A DNA stretch of 64,000 nucleotides, taken from the NCBI GenBank assembly GCA_947489325.1, contig CANLDA010000018.1:1-64000 (forward strand), given 5' to 3'. The notes under the pieces were generated by a model. It was not told where the DNA came from. It saw only the letters and a list, made by a program, of their open reading frames with translations, and made no database searches. Below are positions 43,447 through 53,002 of this stretch, piece after piece (the stretch's first letter is position 1; each line of letters begins with the position of its first letter). Both the position numbers and the translations under genes were made by a program. Source of the stretch: an uncultured Paracoccaceae bacterium (GTDB lineage: Bacteria; Pseudomonadota; Alphaproteobacteria; Rhodobacterales; Rhodobacteraceae).

Positions 43447-43531
43447 CAAGCTGTGACACAGCATCTGTTGTGATGTGTTGGGCTTTGGCCTACAAATTTC
43501 TCAAATCATTGTGACCATAGGGAGAAATACC

Positions 43532-44824
43532 ATGTCTGACGGCCCGACATACGGCTTTGACACATTGCAAATTCACGCAGGCGCACGACCTGATCCGGCC
43601 ACTGGCGCGCGACAGACACCGATTTATCAGACAACGGCTTATGTGTTTCGAGATGCAGAACACGCAGCAGCTTTGTTTAACTTGCAAGAGGTGGGTTATA
43701 TCTATTCCCGCTTAACCAATCCGACAGTCGCTGTGTTGCAAGAGCGTATTGCCACGCTTGAAGGCGGTGTTGGGGCGGTGTGTTGTTCTTCCGGACACGC
43801 GGCGCAAATCATGGCGTTGTTCCCGTTGATGGCACCGGGGTGCAATGTTGTGGCCTCTACCCGTCTGTATGGTGGGACGGTCACACAGTTCAGTCAAACC
43901 ATCAAACGCTTTGGCTGGGAAGCAAAGTTCGTAGACACCGATGATCTGGCAGCCGTTGAGGCGGCGATTGATGAAAACACCCGCGCGGTGTTTTGCGAAT
44001 CCATCGCCAATCCGGGCGGATACATCACCGACTTGGATGCCATCTCTGCGATTTCAGATAAGGCGGGTGTTCCGTTGATCGTGGATAACACCTCGGCCAC
44101 GCCATATTTGTGCAGCCCGATCAAGCATGGAGCCACGCTGGTGGTGCATTCCACCACGAAATATCTGACGGGCAATGGCACAGTCATGGGCGGCTGCGTT
44201 GTGGATTCAGGCAAGTTTGACTGGGCTGCTTCGGATAAGTTCCCCTCTTTGTCCGCGCCAGAGCCTGCCTATCATGGATTGAAGTTTGCCGAGACCTTTG
44301 GTCCACTCGCCTTTACCTTCCATTCCATTGCGATTGGTTTGCGTGATCTGGGCATGACAATGAACCCGCAGGCCGCGCATTATACGTTGATGGGGATCGA
44401 AACCCTAAGCCTGCGTATGGAGCGCCACGTGGAAAACGCCCGCAAGGTCGCCACCTGGTTGGAAAATGACGACCGTGTGGAATATGTGACCTATGCGGGA
44501 CTGGACAGTTCTCCTTATAAAGCGCGCGAAGCCCAGATTTGCCCCAAGGGCGCGGGTGGACTGTTCACTTTTGCGATAAGGGGCGGCTATGACGCGTGTG
44601 TGAAACTGGTCGATAGTTTGGAAATTTTCAGCCATGTTGCCAACCTTGGTGACACCCGGTCGCTGATTATTCACTCTGCTTCAACCACCCACCGACAGTT
44701 GAGCCCAGAACAACAAGAGGCCGCAGGCGCCGGGCCGAATGTGGTACGCGTGTCCATCGGGATTGAAAACGCTGAAGACCTGATTGCCGATCTGGATCAA
44801 GCTCTGTCCAAAGCAACAGCCTAA
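43532..44824 (+). CDS. metY: O-acetylhomoserine sulfhydrylase/aminocarboxypropyltransferase
   Basis: 430 aa PLP enzyme of the Cys/Met metabolism family, making homocysteine from O-acetylhomoserine and sulfide. Signature segments: TLQIHAGARPDPATGARQTP, IYSRLTNPTVAVLQERIA, the PLP-lysine region VVHSTTKYLTGNG, and the C-terminal LGDTRSLIIHSASTTHRQL. AGGGAGA precedes the ATG. No riboswitch that I can recognise lies in the roughly 85 bp upstream. Confidence 0.97.
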   Translation: MSDGPTYGFDTLQIHAGARPDPATGARQTPIYQTTAYVFRDAEHAAALFNLQEVGYIYSRLTNPTVAVLQERIATLEGGVGAVCCSSGHAAQIMALFPLMAPGCNVVASTRLYGGTVTQFSQTIKRFGWEAKFVDTDDLAAVEAAIDENTRAVFCESIANPGGYITDLDAISAISDKAGVPLIVDNTSATPYLCSPIKHGATLVVHSTTKYLTGNGTVMGGCVVDSGKFDWAASDKFPSLSAPEPAYHGLKFAETFGPLAFTFHSIAIGLRDLGMTMNPQAAHYTLMGIETLSLRMERHVENARKVATWLENDDRVEYVTYAGLDSSPYKAREAQICPKGAGGLFTFAIRGGYDACVKLVDSLEIFSHVANLGDTRSLIIHSASTTHRQLSPEQQEAAGAGPNVVRVSIGIENAEDLIADLDQALSKATA

Positions 44825-44838
44825 TTCGAAATACCTTT

Positions 44839-44866
44839 AAAGGCCGCCGCAAGGCGGCCTTTTGTT
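44839..44866 (+). terminator. intrinsic terminator of metY
   Basis: A 10-bp stem (AAAGGCCGCC) with a GCAA tetraloop and T-rich tail, 15 bp after the stop. It separates metY from the convergent SIMPL gene. Confidence 0.9.
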
Positions 44867-44870
44867 TTAC

Positions 44871-45560
44871 TCAATCTTCTGTGGTTTCAAAAACCAATGT
44901 GACCTGTGCCGATGTGGTAATTTCACCAGAGGCAACCGGTACACCGGCATCTGATCGCATGGCCGCCATTTCCGCAAATACAGGTTCAGGCCGCGATGCT
45001 GATGCCTCGGACAAAGACAGCAGCGCGCCAAGATTTACCCCAGCAGCAGCGGCAAACAAATCTGCTTTGGCGCGGGCATCTTGCACTGCACGTTTGCGGG
45101 CTTCGTTCAGGGCAGGTTCTGGGTTTTGAACAGAAAACCGCAGGCCAGAGAACTGATTGGCCCCTTTGCCCACAACATCATCAAGAATATTGCCCAAAGC
45201 GTCTAGGTCGCGCACGCGCACCTCTACCTGATTTGACGCCATATAGCCGATCACCCGGCTCTCGCCATTGCTGGCGGCATTTCTGTCCCAAACCGGATGC
45301 AGCGACAAATCACGGGTCTGGATATCACGCTCGGCCACACCCAGATCAGCCATCCGGCCAAGGATCGCAGCGGTGGCCTTACTCACACTGTCCATAGCGA
45401 CTTTGGCGGTTGGGGCCTGATGGCGCACACCGACGGAAACCGTTGCCATATCAGGGGCTTGTTCAACCACGCCCACACCCGTGACAATAATCTGCCCGGC
45501 CTGCGCCATTCCTGCGCACATCAGCCCTGTCGCAATACAAATTGCTTTAAAAAATCGCAT
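44871..45560 (-). CDS. SIMPL-domain periplasmic protein
   Basis: 229 aa with a signal peptide (AQAGQIIV, cleavage near 21). The DUF541/SIMPL fold shows IIVTGVGVVEQAPDMATVSVG, an ARxKADLFA-type helix (AVQDARAKADLFAAAAGV), and a C-terminal TSAQVTLVFE strand. Members include BP26 of Brucella and E. coli YggE, linked to oxidative stress but mechanistically unclear. The ATG at 45560 was chosen for the clean signal peptide. Confidence 0.93.
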   Translation of the reverse strand: MRFFKAICIATGLMCAGMAQAGQIIVTGVGVVEQAPDMATVSVGVRHQAPTAKVAMDSVSKATAAILGRMADLGVAERDIQTRDLSLHPVWDRNAASNGESRVIGYMASNQVEVRVRDLDALGNILDDVVGKGANQFSGLRFSVQNPEPALNEARKRAVQDARAKADLFAAAAGVNLGALLSLSEASASRPEPVFAEMAAMRSDAGVPVASGEITTSAQVTLVFETTED

Positions 45561-45724
45561 ATCACACTCCTTGGTTTGCGATGCATTCCTCATTGTAACG
45601 TAATTAAGTTGATAATCCTTGGGGGAGGCTTTGCTTTTTCTTCCCCTCGGCAAATACCTGCTATAAAATAGCGAACCAGATAGGGGCCTTCCCCATCTGT
45701 CATCAGAGGTGCTAGAGCAACGCC

Positions 45725-47932
45725 ATGAAACCAGATTTTGCGCTTTCCCTTTCTTATGAGGGCATCGGTCTTTTGCGGCGTGTCGCAGGAGGATGGCACC
45801 TGTTGGGTGAAGTTGCGCTGGATGACCCGGATTTGGGGGATTCTTTGGGGCGGCTGCGCGCCTCTGTACAGATGGAGGGCGAAAGTGAACTTGCCTGCAA
45901 AGTCATCATTCCAAATGAACAAATCCGTTATCTCACTCTAAACGAAGCCAATGCCGATAAAACCATCGCCAGCCGTGCTTTGGATGGGGCTACACCCTAT
46001 GATGTGGCCGATTTGCAAATTGACGTGTCCAGCGATGGCAACCAAAGCTTTGTTGCCGCAGTTGCCCGCGAAACCTTGGACGAAGCCGCCGAATTTGCCA
46101 CCACTAATGGGTTTAAACCAGTCTGCTTTGTTGCCTGCCCCGAAGAGGGTGCATTTCTGGGCGAGCCGTTTTTTGGTACAAGCGTGCAATCCTTTGGTGC
46201 GCTATTGTCGCCCATGGCACCTGAGCCGGACGATGTGGCTGTCAAAATCATCTCAAGCGGCGCCTTGCCAGTCGAGGCACCCGTAGAAAAATTTGCCCCA
46301 AAGATTGCCACGGCACCTTTGGTAAGCACGCCCTCCGCGGACGCATCAAAAGAATCCGCTTTTCCTTCGTTTTCCAGCGTGCGCGCTTCCAGAGGGCTTG
46401 ATCTTTCACATGCTCCGGCCAACAACACCCTAAAAGGGGAAAAACCATCTGGCACCACGTCACCTGATATTCCAATCCCCAAAGACCAGACCGATCGGTT
46501 CTCATCGCTCACGGCGGATAAGCCGCGGTTTGATCCCGCAGCGGTAGTGGCCAGCTTGCAAAGCCAGCCAGATGATAAGCCCTCCGAAGCAGAAAGCACG
46601 AAGTCCAACGCAGGTCTCTTTCGCCGGAAATCCCGTGGCGGTGTCATTGCAGCCCCCAAGAAATCACCGCCAAAGCCCGCAACTGACAAAACAACACCTT
46701 CAGAAAAAGAGCGCGCGTCCCTATTAGGGACTCGCGCAGACAAGAAAATCGGCCCGCGCCCGCCCAAGATACTTGCGCTTGTGCTGACGCTGGCGTTGCT
46801 GGCTTTTCTGGCCATCATCGCGGTTTGGGCCACAGTGTTTTTGGATGACGGGCTTGCCGGGATATTCAAACGCACGCCCGTGGTGACTGCAAGTGAACCT
46901 GCGGTGCCTGACACCCCCCAGACACAGATCGCAGACACCCTACCCCTTGCCGAAGACATTACCGACAGCGCAGAAATTGAAGCCTTAGATGGTCCTGAAA
47001 TTTCCCCACCAGCAAATTCTCAGATCATTGACGAGGTTGCGCGCTATGCAGTGACCGGTATTTGGGCCATCGCGCCTGTACAACCTGACACGCCTGCAGC
47101 CGATGCATTGAGTGATCTTTACATTGCGTCGATTGACCCCGACGTTGTCACACAGGATGCGCTTGCCTTGACCTCTTTGCAAGATGTCATCCCAGATGTG
47201 AGTATCGATGAAGTTGGCTCGCCGGTGGCGGCGGGGACGCTCTTTGAATTGGATGAACGCGGGTTCGTCATCGCATCCCCCCAAGGTGTACTGTCGCCTT
47301 TGGGTGTGCTGGTATACACAGGTCGCCCAGCAGCGCTGCCACTTTCCTATCCTGATCGCAGCCAGCCTGCGCTTGTTGCGCCAGCCCCAGAATTGGCCAT
47401 CGCAAAACTGCGGCCACGCCTCCGGCCGACCAACCTTGTAGAGCAAAACGAACGCGCGCGGCAGGGCGGGCGTTCAAATGATGAACTCGCCGCTATTCGT
47501 CCTCAGGTACGTCCACAATCCGCCAAAGCCTTGGCCGAAGCCGATGAAACCGCCACGGCACGCGCCGTGGCCGTGTCACTTAAGCCGCGCAATCGTCCAG
47601 CAAACATTCAAAAAATTGTCGCCAAGGCCCGCGTGCAAGCCCCCGTAGCAACCCCGGCCGTAGCGATCGTCACTCCCAGCATTCCCACCACCGCCTCGGT
47701 CGCACGTCAAGCCACCCAACAAAACGAACTGAACCTGCGCAAGATTAACCTCATTGGTGTTTACGGGTCCTCTTCCGAGCGTCGCGCCTTGGTGCGCATG
47801 GCCAATGGACGTTATAAAAAGGTACAAGTGGGGGATCGCATGGACGGCGGGCGCGTAGCGGCCATAGGCGAAACCGAACTGCGCTATATCAAATCCGGCA
47901 AAAACATCGTCCTGAAAATGCCCAAAGGATAA
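45725..47932 (+). CDS. PilM/GspL-like to PilP/GspC-like membrane fusion protein
   Basis: 735 aa. Residues 1-160 have the feel of the PilM/GspL actin-like fold (ALSLSYEGIGLLRRVAGGWHL, CKVIIPNEQIRYLTL). A long Pro/Ser/Lys-rich linker leads to one transmembrane helix at about 351-375 (LALVLTLALLAFLAIIAVWA). A periplasmic low-complexity region follows, and the last 65 residues (LRKINLIGVYGSSSERRALV, then VGDRMDGGRVAAIGE) match the PilP/GspC beta-domain that connects inner-membrane pilus or secretion components to the secretin. No secretin, ATPase or pilin gene is nearby. Similar roseobacter proteins have, from memory, often been annotated as 'translation initiation factor 2', which this sequence does not support. 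Confidence 0.65.
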   Translation: MKPDFALSLSYEGIGLLRRVAGGWHLLGEVALDDPDLGDSLGRLRASVQMEGESELACKVIIPNEQIRYLTLNEANADKTIASRALDGATPYDVADLQIDVSSDGNQSFVAAVARETLDEAAEFATTNGFKPVCFVACPEEGAFLGEPFFGTSVQSFGALLSPMAPEPDDVAVKIISSGALPVEAPVEKFAPKIATAPLVSTPSADASKESAFPSFSSVRASRGLDLSHAPANNTLKGEKPSGTTSPDIPIPKDQTDRFSSLTADKPRFDPAAVVASLQSQPDDKPSEAESTKSNAGLFRRKSRGGVIAAPKKSPPKPATDKTTPSEKERASLLGTRADKKIGPRPPKILALVLTLALLAFLAIIAVWATVFLDDGLAGIFKRTPVVTASEPAVPDTPQTQIADTLPLAEDITDSAEIEALDGPEISPPANSQIIDEVARYAVTGIWAIAPVQPDTPAADALSDLYIASIDPDVVTQDALALTSLQDVIPDVSIDEVGSPVAAGTLFELDERGFVIASPQGVLSPLGVLVYTGRPAALPLSYPDRSQPALVAPAPELAIAKLRPRLRPTNLVEQNERARQGGRSNDELAAIRPQVRPQSAKALAEADETATARAVAVSLKPRNRPANIQKIVAKARVQAPVATPAVAIVTPSIPTTASVARQATQQNELNLRKINLIGVYGSSSERRALVRMANGRYKKVQVGDRMDGGRVAAIGETELRYIKSGKNIVLKMPKG

Positions 47933-47994
47933 AATCACGCCACTTTTAGCGCAAACCCATTGCGTCCGAAACGCTGGCGTGAATACATAAGTAT

Positions 47995-49872
47995 ATGGAA
48001 AGCTTTCTATTTCAGGCGTCCGTCTTTCTGGCTGCCGCTGTTGTCGCCGTACCAATTGCTGCACGTCTTGGTCTGGGCTCTGTTCTTGGCTATCTGATGG
48101 CGGGGGTGATTATCGGCCCTATTCTGGGGCTGGTCGGAAGTCACGAAACTCAGGACCTCAGACACTTTGCCGAATTTGGCGTCGTAATGATGCTGTTTCT
48201 CATCGGACTGGAGCTTGACCCGCGCGCCCTCTGGGCCATGCGTCACAAGCTGATCGGCCTGGGAGGCATGCAAGTCGGCCTGACCGGAGCGGCCGTGATG
48301 GTCGGGGCCATGATGCTTGGCCTGCCTGTAAACACTGCACTGGCCGTCGGGATGATCTTTGCGCTGTCCTCGACTGCGATTGTGCTGCAAACCCTGTCCG
48401 AGAAGGGATTGATGCAAACCAGCGGCGGGCGTTCTGCCTTTTCGGTGCTATTGACACAAGACATTGCGGTCATTCCGATGCTGGCTCTGCTGCCGTTGCT
48501 CGCCATGCCCAGCCGCCCCACAATTGCACCTGACGGGTCGTTGCAACGGGGCGGAGATGAAGACGCTGCTCACGGCGAGGCAGCCCTGTCCTTGGTCGAG
48601 GGCCTGCCCGGATGGGGGGTTACCCTTGTCACCATCGGCATGGTGGCTGCTGTTATTCTTGCTGGTATTTATCTAACACGCCCGCTGTTTCGCTTTATCC
48701 ACGCCGCACGCCTGCGTGAAATGTACACGGCCTTTGCCCTGTTGATCGTAATCGGCATTGCCTTTTTGATGACGCTTGTGGGCCTTTCCCCCGCGCTTGG
48801 CACCTTTTTGGCTGGGGTGGTGCTGGCCAACTCGGAATTCCGACACGAATTGGAAACCGACATTGAGCCCTTTAAGGGGTTATTGCTGGGCCTGTTTTTC
48901 ATCACTGTTGGCGCGGGCATCAACTTTAACGTTTTGTTCCGCGAGCCCGTCACCATTCTTGGCCTGACACTGGGCATCATGGCGATCAAGGCTGTCGTTC
49001 TGTTCATTCTGGGTCGGGTGTTTGGTCTGCGTGGACGCGCTCAATGGCTGTTTACGCTGGGTCTGGCACAAGCCGGGGAATTTGGGTTTGTGCTGATCTC
49101 ATTCTCATTGCAACAACATGTTTTGCCCCTCGCCCTCAGTGAAACGCTGTTATTGGTGGTGGCGATGTCGATGCTGATCACGCCGCTGTTTTTCATTCTG
49201 TTTGATGTTTTGTCCAAACGTCTTGGCGACAAGGCCGAAACCCAAGCGCCCGACGAAATCGACGAAGAAGGCCCCGTCATTATCGCAGGCATTGGTCGGT
49301 TTGGCCAAATCGTGAACCGTCTGGTACGGGGTGCCGGGTTTGACACCGTCGTGTTGGATCACGACCTCAAGGCGATAGAGCTGATGCGCAGTTTTGGCAT
49401 CAAAGGCTTCTTTGGTGATCCCACCCGACCTGACCTTCTTAAGGCGGCAGGTATTGACACTGCGCGGGTGCTGGTCGTTGCCGTCGACAACGCTGACTCT
49501 GCGGTCAAGCTCGTAGAGTTGGCACGCCGCGCGCGTCCTGATTTGCATATCGTCGCCCGCGCGCGCGAACGTCACACGGTGTATCGCCTGTACCGTGCGG
49601 GGGCCAATGACATTGTACGCGAGATGTTTGATTCTTCTTTGCGTGCTGGGCGCTATGTCCTAGAGAACGTTGGCCTGTCCGAATATGAGGCCGCCCAAGC
49701 CGAGCAAACCTTTTATCAGCATGATCGCTACACAGTGCAGGAATTGGCGCAGTTGTGGGATCCGGACAAGCCCACCGCGCAAAACGCGGAATATGTGCAG
49801 CGCGCCAAAGAGCTTGAGGCCGAATTACAAACCGCCATTCTGTCACAACTGGAACGCAACACCGCCGCGTGA
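47995..49872 (+). CDS. Kef-type monovalent cation:proton antiporter (CPA2)
   Basis: 625 aa. About 12 transmembrane helices in residues 1-390 form the Na/H-exchanger domain (LGLGSVLGYLMAGVIIGPIL, FLIGLELDPRALW, FALSSTAIVLQTLSEKGLM, GLAQAGEFGFVL). A cytoplasmic TrkA-N Rossmann domain spans about 420-535 (VIIAGIGRFGQIVNRLV), the nucleotide-binding gate of KefB/KefC potassium efflux systems. Glutathione adducts gate KefC in E. coli; whether that applies here is unknown. No KefF/KefG quinone-reductase partner is adjacent. Confidence 0.93.
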   Translation: MESFLFQASVFLAAAVVAVPIAARLGLGSVLGYLMAGVIIGPILGLVGSHETQDLRHFAEFGVVMMLFLIGLELDPRALWAMRHKLIGLGGMQVGLTGAAVMVGAMMLGLPVNTALAVGMIFALSSTAIVLQTLSEKGLMQTSGGRSAFSVLLTQDIAVIPMLALLPLLAMPSRPTIAPDGSLQRGGDEDAAHGEAALSLVEGLPGWGVTLVTIGMVAAVILAGIYLTRPLFRFIHAARLREMYTAFALLIVIGIAFLMTLVGLSPALGTFLAGVVLANSEFRHELETDIEPFKGLLLGLFFITVGAGINFNVLFREPVTILGLTLGIMAIKAVVLFILGRVFGLRGRAQWLFTLGLAQAGEFGFVLISFSLQQHVLPLALSETLLLVVAMSMLITPLFFILFDVLSKRLGDKAETQAPDEIDEEGPVIIAGIGRFGQIVNRLVRGAGFDTVVLDHDLKAIELMRSFGIKGFFGDPTRPDLLKAAGIDTARVLVVAVDNADSAVKLVELARRARPDLHIVARARERHTVYRLYRAGANDIVREMFDSSLRAGRYVLENVGLSEYEAAQAEQTFYQHDRYTVQELAQLWDPDKPTAQNAEYVQRAKELEAELQTAILSQLERNTAA

Positions 49873-49902
49873 CGGTGGTGCGTGACTGTATAGCGGTTGA
49901 TC

Positions 49903-50910
49903 TTAGGCGTCTGACACGCCTGCCTCTGCGAATGTCGCCATACCGGAATGACAGGCCACTGCCGATTTCAGAATATTGATCGCCAGCGCACCGCCCGAGC
50001 CTTCGCCTAGACGCATACCCAATGATAAGATCGCAGCTTTGCCCAACTTTTCCAACAAGGCCGCATGAGCGCCCTCGGCACTTTGGTGCCCTGCAATCAC
50101 GTGATCCAGTGCCCCCGCGCGTGCGCTGTGCAGACAGGCGGCGGCGGCGGTGCAGATAAATCCATCCATGATCACCGGAATGCGCAGGCTGCGTGCCCGC
50201 ACAATGGCCCCCGCCATCGCTGCCAACTCACGACCTCCAAGACAGCGCAGCGCCTCTAGGCCCGTCGCGCTGTGCAATGCCACGCCTTCACGTACCACGC
50301 GCGCCTTATTGGCAAGACCTGCATCATCCACACCTGTGCCGCGCCCAGTCCAATCTTCGGCCTCGCCACCAAACAAGGCTGTGGCAATCGCTGCGGCCGG
50401 GGTGGTGTTGCCGATGCCCATTTCACCCACGACCAACAGATCGCTGGCCTCATCAACGGCATCCCAACCGGTTTGCAGCGCTTCCACGACCTCGGCTTCG
50501 CTCATCGCAGGGCCTTGAGTGAAATCAGCCGTTGGCGCGTCCAAGGACAACGCGCGAACATCCAGCTTTGCCCCGGCCGCGCGTGCCAATTGATTGATCG
50601 CAGCACCGCCATGTTGAAAGTTTAGAACCATCTGTTCTGTCACTTCTGCGGGGAAGGCCGACACGCCCTGAGCCGTTACGCCGTGATTACCGGCAAAGAC
50701 AATCACCTGAGGGGCCGTGATGTTCGGCCGGGGATTACCACGCCACGCCGCATACCAGATCGCAATATCTTCCAGCCGCCCCAACGCGCCGGGCGGTTTG
50801 GTCAACTGACCATTTCGCTCAGAGGCTTGCGTGCCTGCATCCTGATCCGCATCAGGCAGCCTATTCAGGATGTCCTGAAATGCAGAAAGCGTGGAAAATG
50901 CATGTGCCAT
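49903..50910 (-). CDS. cobT: nicotinate-nucleotide:dimethylbenzimidazole phosphoribosyltransferase
   Basis: 335 aa, makes alpha-ribazole phosphate for the cobalamin lower ligand. Visible motifs: [16 protein letters not shown] (substrate pocket), [46 protein letters not shown], and the C-terminal [17 protein letters not shown] carrying the catalytic glutamate. Divergent from cobS with 81 bp between, so the two cobalamin genes can share a control region. Confidence 0.97.
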   Translation of the reverse strand: MAHAFSTLSAFQDILNRLPDADQDAGTQASERNGQLTKPPGALGRLEDIAIWYAAWRGNPRPNITAPQVIVFAGNHGVTAQGVSAFPAEVTEQMVLNFQHGGAAINQLARAAGAKLDVRALSLDAPTADFTQGPAMSEAEVVEALQTGWDAVDEASDLLVVGEMGIGNTTPAAAIATALFGGEAEDWTGRGTGVDDAGLANKARVVREGVALHSATGLEALRCLGGRELAAMAGAIVRARSLRIPVIMDGFICTAAAACLHSARAGALDHVIAGHQSAEGAHAALLEKLGKAAILSLGMRLGEGSGGALAINILKSAVACHSGMATFAEAGVSDA

Positions 50911-50991
50911 GAAAGACCCCTGTTGTATTGCATGTTACAAGGCTGTTTATCTCATAGTCGGCCATCGACAAGTCAGGAAAGAGACCCGCAG

Positions 50992-51741
50992 ATGCATTCG
51001 GACGACACGTCGCACATGAAACCACAAGACATTGCCACGGCGACGGCTTTGTTAAGCCGTCTGCCGATCCAAGCGCGGTTTGAACGCTGCGCGCGTGCTG
51101 CCTGGGCCTATCCGATAGTGGGCGTGGTTGTGGCATTGATTTGCGCGATCACCGCATGGGGTGCATTGGCTTTGGGTGTTTCGACCATGCTGGCCGCGTT
51201 TGTCTGGGTTGCCACTGGCGTAGTGGTGACCGGCGCCATGCACGAAGACGGGCTTGCCGACACTGCTGATGGATTTTGGGGAGGATGGGAACGCGCGCGC
51301 CGCCTTGAGATCATGAAAGACAGTCAGATCGGCAGCTATGGTGTGATTGCCTTGATTTTGTGTCTGGGCGCGCGGGTGCTGGCCGTGGCCAGTGTTCTAT
51401 CTGCATCAGGCTGGATCTGGCCACTCTTGGCGGTCGCGATGCTGTCGCGCGCGGCGATGCCCTGCGTGATGGCGGCCCTGCCGCACGCGCGCGACACTGG
51501 CCTGTCGCATTCTCAGGGCCATGTATCATGGCGCACTGCTGGGTTGGCGGTTGGGCTTGCAGCCATCATCGCATTTGTTTTGATGGGATGGGCAGCCATA
51601 GGCCTTATGATCCTTGCCGCGCTGACAACCGCTGGCATCGCAGCGTTGGCCAAAGCCAAGATCGGCGGCCAAACAGGTGATGTTTTGGGAGCCACGCAAA
51701 TATTGGTGGAATTGACGTTGCTGGCTGCCTTGGCAAGCTGA
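50992..51741 (+). CDS. cobS: adenosylcobinamide-GDP ribazoletransferase (cobalamin synthase)
   Basis: 249 aa integral membrane protein with several helices, catalysing the last step of nucleotide-loop assembly. The family signature VTGAMHEDGLADTADGFWGG is clear, followed by LEIMKDSQIGSYGV, and the C-terminus shows GGQTGDVLGATQILVEL. The ATG at 50992 has AGGAAAGAG upstream; the upstream open frame is antisense to cobT. Confidence 0.97.
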   Translation: MHSDDTSHMKPQDIATATALLSRLPIQARFERCARAAWAYPIVGVVVALICAITAWGALALGVSTMLAAFVWVATGVVVTGAMHEDGLADTADGFWGGWERARRLEIMKDSQIGSYGVIALILCLGARVLAVASVLSASGWIWPLLAVAMLSRAAMPCVMAALPHARDTGLSHSQGHVSWRTAGLAVGLAAIIAFVLMGWAAIGLMILAALTTAGIAALAKAKIGGQTGDVLGATQILVELTLLAALAS

Positions 51742-51772
51742 CATGCAAAATGGCGACAGCGACCGCAAAACA

Positions 51773-51806
51773 AAAAGCACCGTGCATCTTCATGCACGGT
51801 GCTTTT
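51773..51806. terminator. bidirectional terminator between cobS and carD
   Basis: A perfect 14-bp stem (AAAAGCACCGTGCA) with a 6-nt loop and A/T-runs on both sides. It serves the convergent cobS and carD transcripts. Confidence 0.88.
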
Positions 51807-51830
51807 GTTAAAGTTGGTGTCGCCTGTGCC

Positions 51831-52349
51831 TTAGGCAGCAGCGGCAGCGCGCGCCATCAGAACGTCGCCCACTTGCTTGGCAGCAGCCACTTCATCACCA
51901 CCGGCAACAGCAGCAACTTCGCGTGTCAGACGCTCCAGTGCGGCTTCGTAAAGTTGACGCTCAGAGTAACTCTGCTCGCGCTGATCGTCGGTGCGATGCA
52001 GATCGCGCACAACTTCAGCGATGGCAATCAGATCACCCGAGTTGATCTTTTGTTCATATTCCTGCGCACGACGCGACCACATCGCGCGTTTGACCTTGGC
52101 TTTGCCAGTCAACGTTGTCATGGCTTTGCTGACCACATCAGGAGACGACAGCGACCGCATACCGATCTCTGTGGCTTTATGTGTGGGAACACGCAGTGTC
52201 ATCTTGTCTTTTTCAAACGAGATCACAAAAAGTTCGAGTTCAATTCCAGCGATTTCCTGCTCTTCGATCGAAATGATCTGACCAACGCCATGTGCGGGAT
52301 ACACAACATATTCGTTAGGGCGGAATTCGTTTTTCTTAGATTTACTCAT
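51831..52349 (-). CDS. carD: CarD-family RNA polymerase-binding regulator
   Basis: 172 aa. The N-terminal CarD/TRCF RNAP-interacting Tudor domain (NEYVVYPAHGVGQIISIEEQ, LELFVISFEKDKMTLRVP) and the C-terminal helical domain (AMWSRRAQEYEQKINSGD) are intact. CarD binds the polymerase beta subunit and stabilises open complexes at many promoters, and is widespread in alphaproteobacteria. The leader upstream contains two hairpins with T-runs (see separate entries). Confidence 0.96.
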   Translation of the reverse strand: MSKSKKNEFRPNEYVVYPAHGVGQIISIEEQEIAGIELELFVISFEKDKMTLRVPTHKATEIGMRSLSSPDVVSKAMTTLTGKAKVKRAMWSRRAQEYEQKINSGDLIAIAEVVRDLHRTDDQREQSYSERQLYEAALERLTREVAAVAGGDEVAAAKQVGDVLMARAAAAA

Positions 52350-52383
52350 GTAGTCCTTCCTTGCAGAGCCAATTTTGACAGAC

Positions 52384-52416
52384 AAAAAAAGGACCACGGG
52401 AAATCGGGTTTCCCGT
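52384..52416 (-). promoter_or_regulatory. terminator-like hairpin in the carD leader
   Basis: On the minus strand: ACGGGAAA-CCCGA-TTTCCCGT, a perfect 8-bp stem, then GGTCC and T7. It ends about 35 nt before the carD start codon. If the carD promoter lies upstream, this could attenuate it; if the promoter is between the hairpin and the gene, it is simply a terminator. Confidence 0.5.
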
Positions 52417-52435
52417 CATCTCATCCTTACCGTCG

Positions 52436-52458
52436 AAAAAACCACCCGTGATGGGTGG
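52436..52458 (-). terminator. intrinsic terminator upstream of carD
   Basis: On the minus strand: CCACCC-ATCAC-GGGTGG followed by T6. It lies about 80 bp beyond the stop of the secreted-protein gene at 52540-52959 and would end that transcript. Confidence 0.7.
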
Positions 52459-52539
52459 CGGCTGGCAGTCTTATTTATATCTAAGGCCAATATAGCACGA
52501 ATCACTCAAATATAAAAGAACATGATTCTTTTGAGGATT

Positions 52540-52959
52540 TTAGTCCGCAAAAATCACAAATGCTTCGCCACCTTTGGTGTCGTGTAAAACCGTATAGGAC
52601 CGCCCGTCGATAACTGTCCGCGCTCTGCCCTTGTTGCCATTTAAGCCAAGCGATTTCAGAAACTCACGGCTGATGCGACGCGGGCGCGGCATATCTGATG
52701 TCGTCACCGCACATTCAAAAGAATGCTTGGTAAACACATTGATCTGCACCCTTTCATCCGTTGATGCGCGCGTTCCAAGATAAGAGTTCTTCCCCAACTT
52801 ATTGACTTTGAACCCATGGTTCGTCGCAGCCTTACGGATGGCTGCAACGCTGCCAGCGTTCTCAAAGCAAAGTGTCTTAAACGTATTAATCGCGTCTGCA
52901 TGAGCAGAAGAGGCAAACAATCCAAGGGCGAAGCATGCGCTAAAAGTCAGTGTTTTCAT
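52540..52959 (-). CDS. small secreted hypothetical protein
   Basis: 139 aa with a signal peptide (cleavage after AHA near residue 21). The mature protein begins DAINTFKTLCFENAGSVAAI and has two cysteines; the C-terminus ends in a hydrophobic beta strand (GEAFVIFAD). The NMCC_0638-type family of small periplasmic proteins is a possible relative. Function unknown. It is downstream of fdxA on the same strand. Confidence 0.8.
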   Translation of the reverse strand: MKTLTFSACFALGLFASSAHADAINTFKTLCFENAGSVAAIRKAATNHGFKVNKLGKNSYLGTRASTDERVQINVFTKHSFECAVTTSDMPRPRRISREFLKSLGLNGNKGRARTVIDGRSYTVLHDTKGGEAFVIFAD

Positions 52960-53002
52960 GTACTCTTATCCTACTAATACCAAACATAAATGGGAAAACA
53001 GC

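Noticed and set aside
43447-43531. SAM riboswitch upstream of metY
   Set aside because: I looked for SAM-II and SAM-V conserved segments and saw none; only a short GGC hairpin is present.
50911-50991. Cobalamin riboswitch between cobT and cobS
   Set aside because: The 81-bp gap is too short for the full aptamer, and no B12-box pattern is visible.
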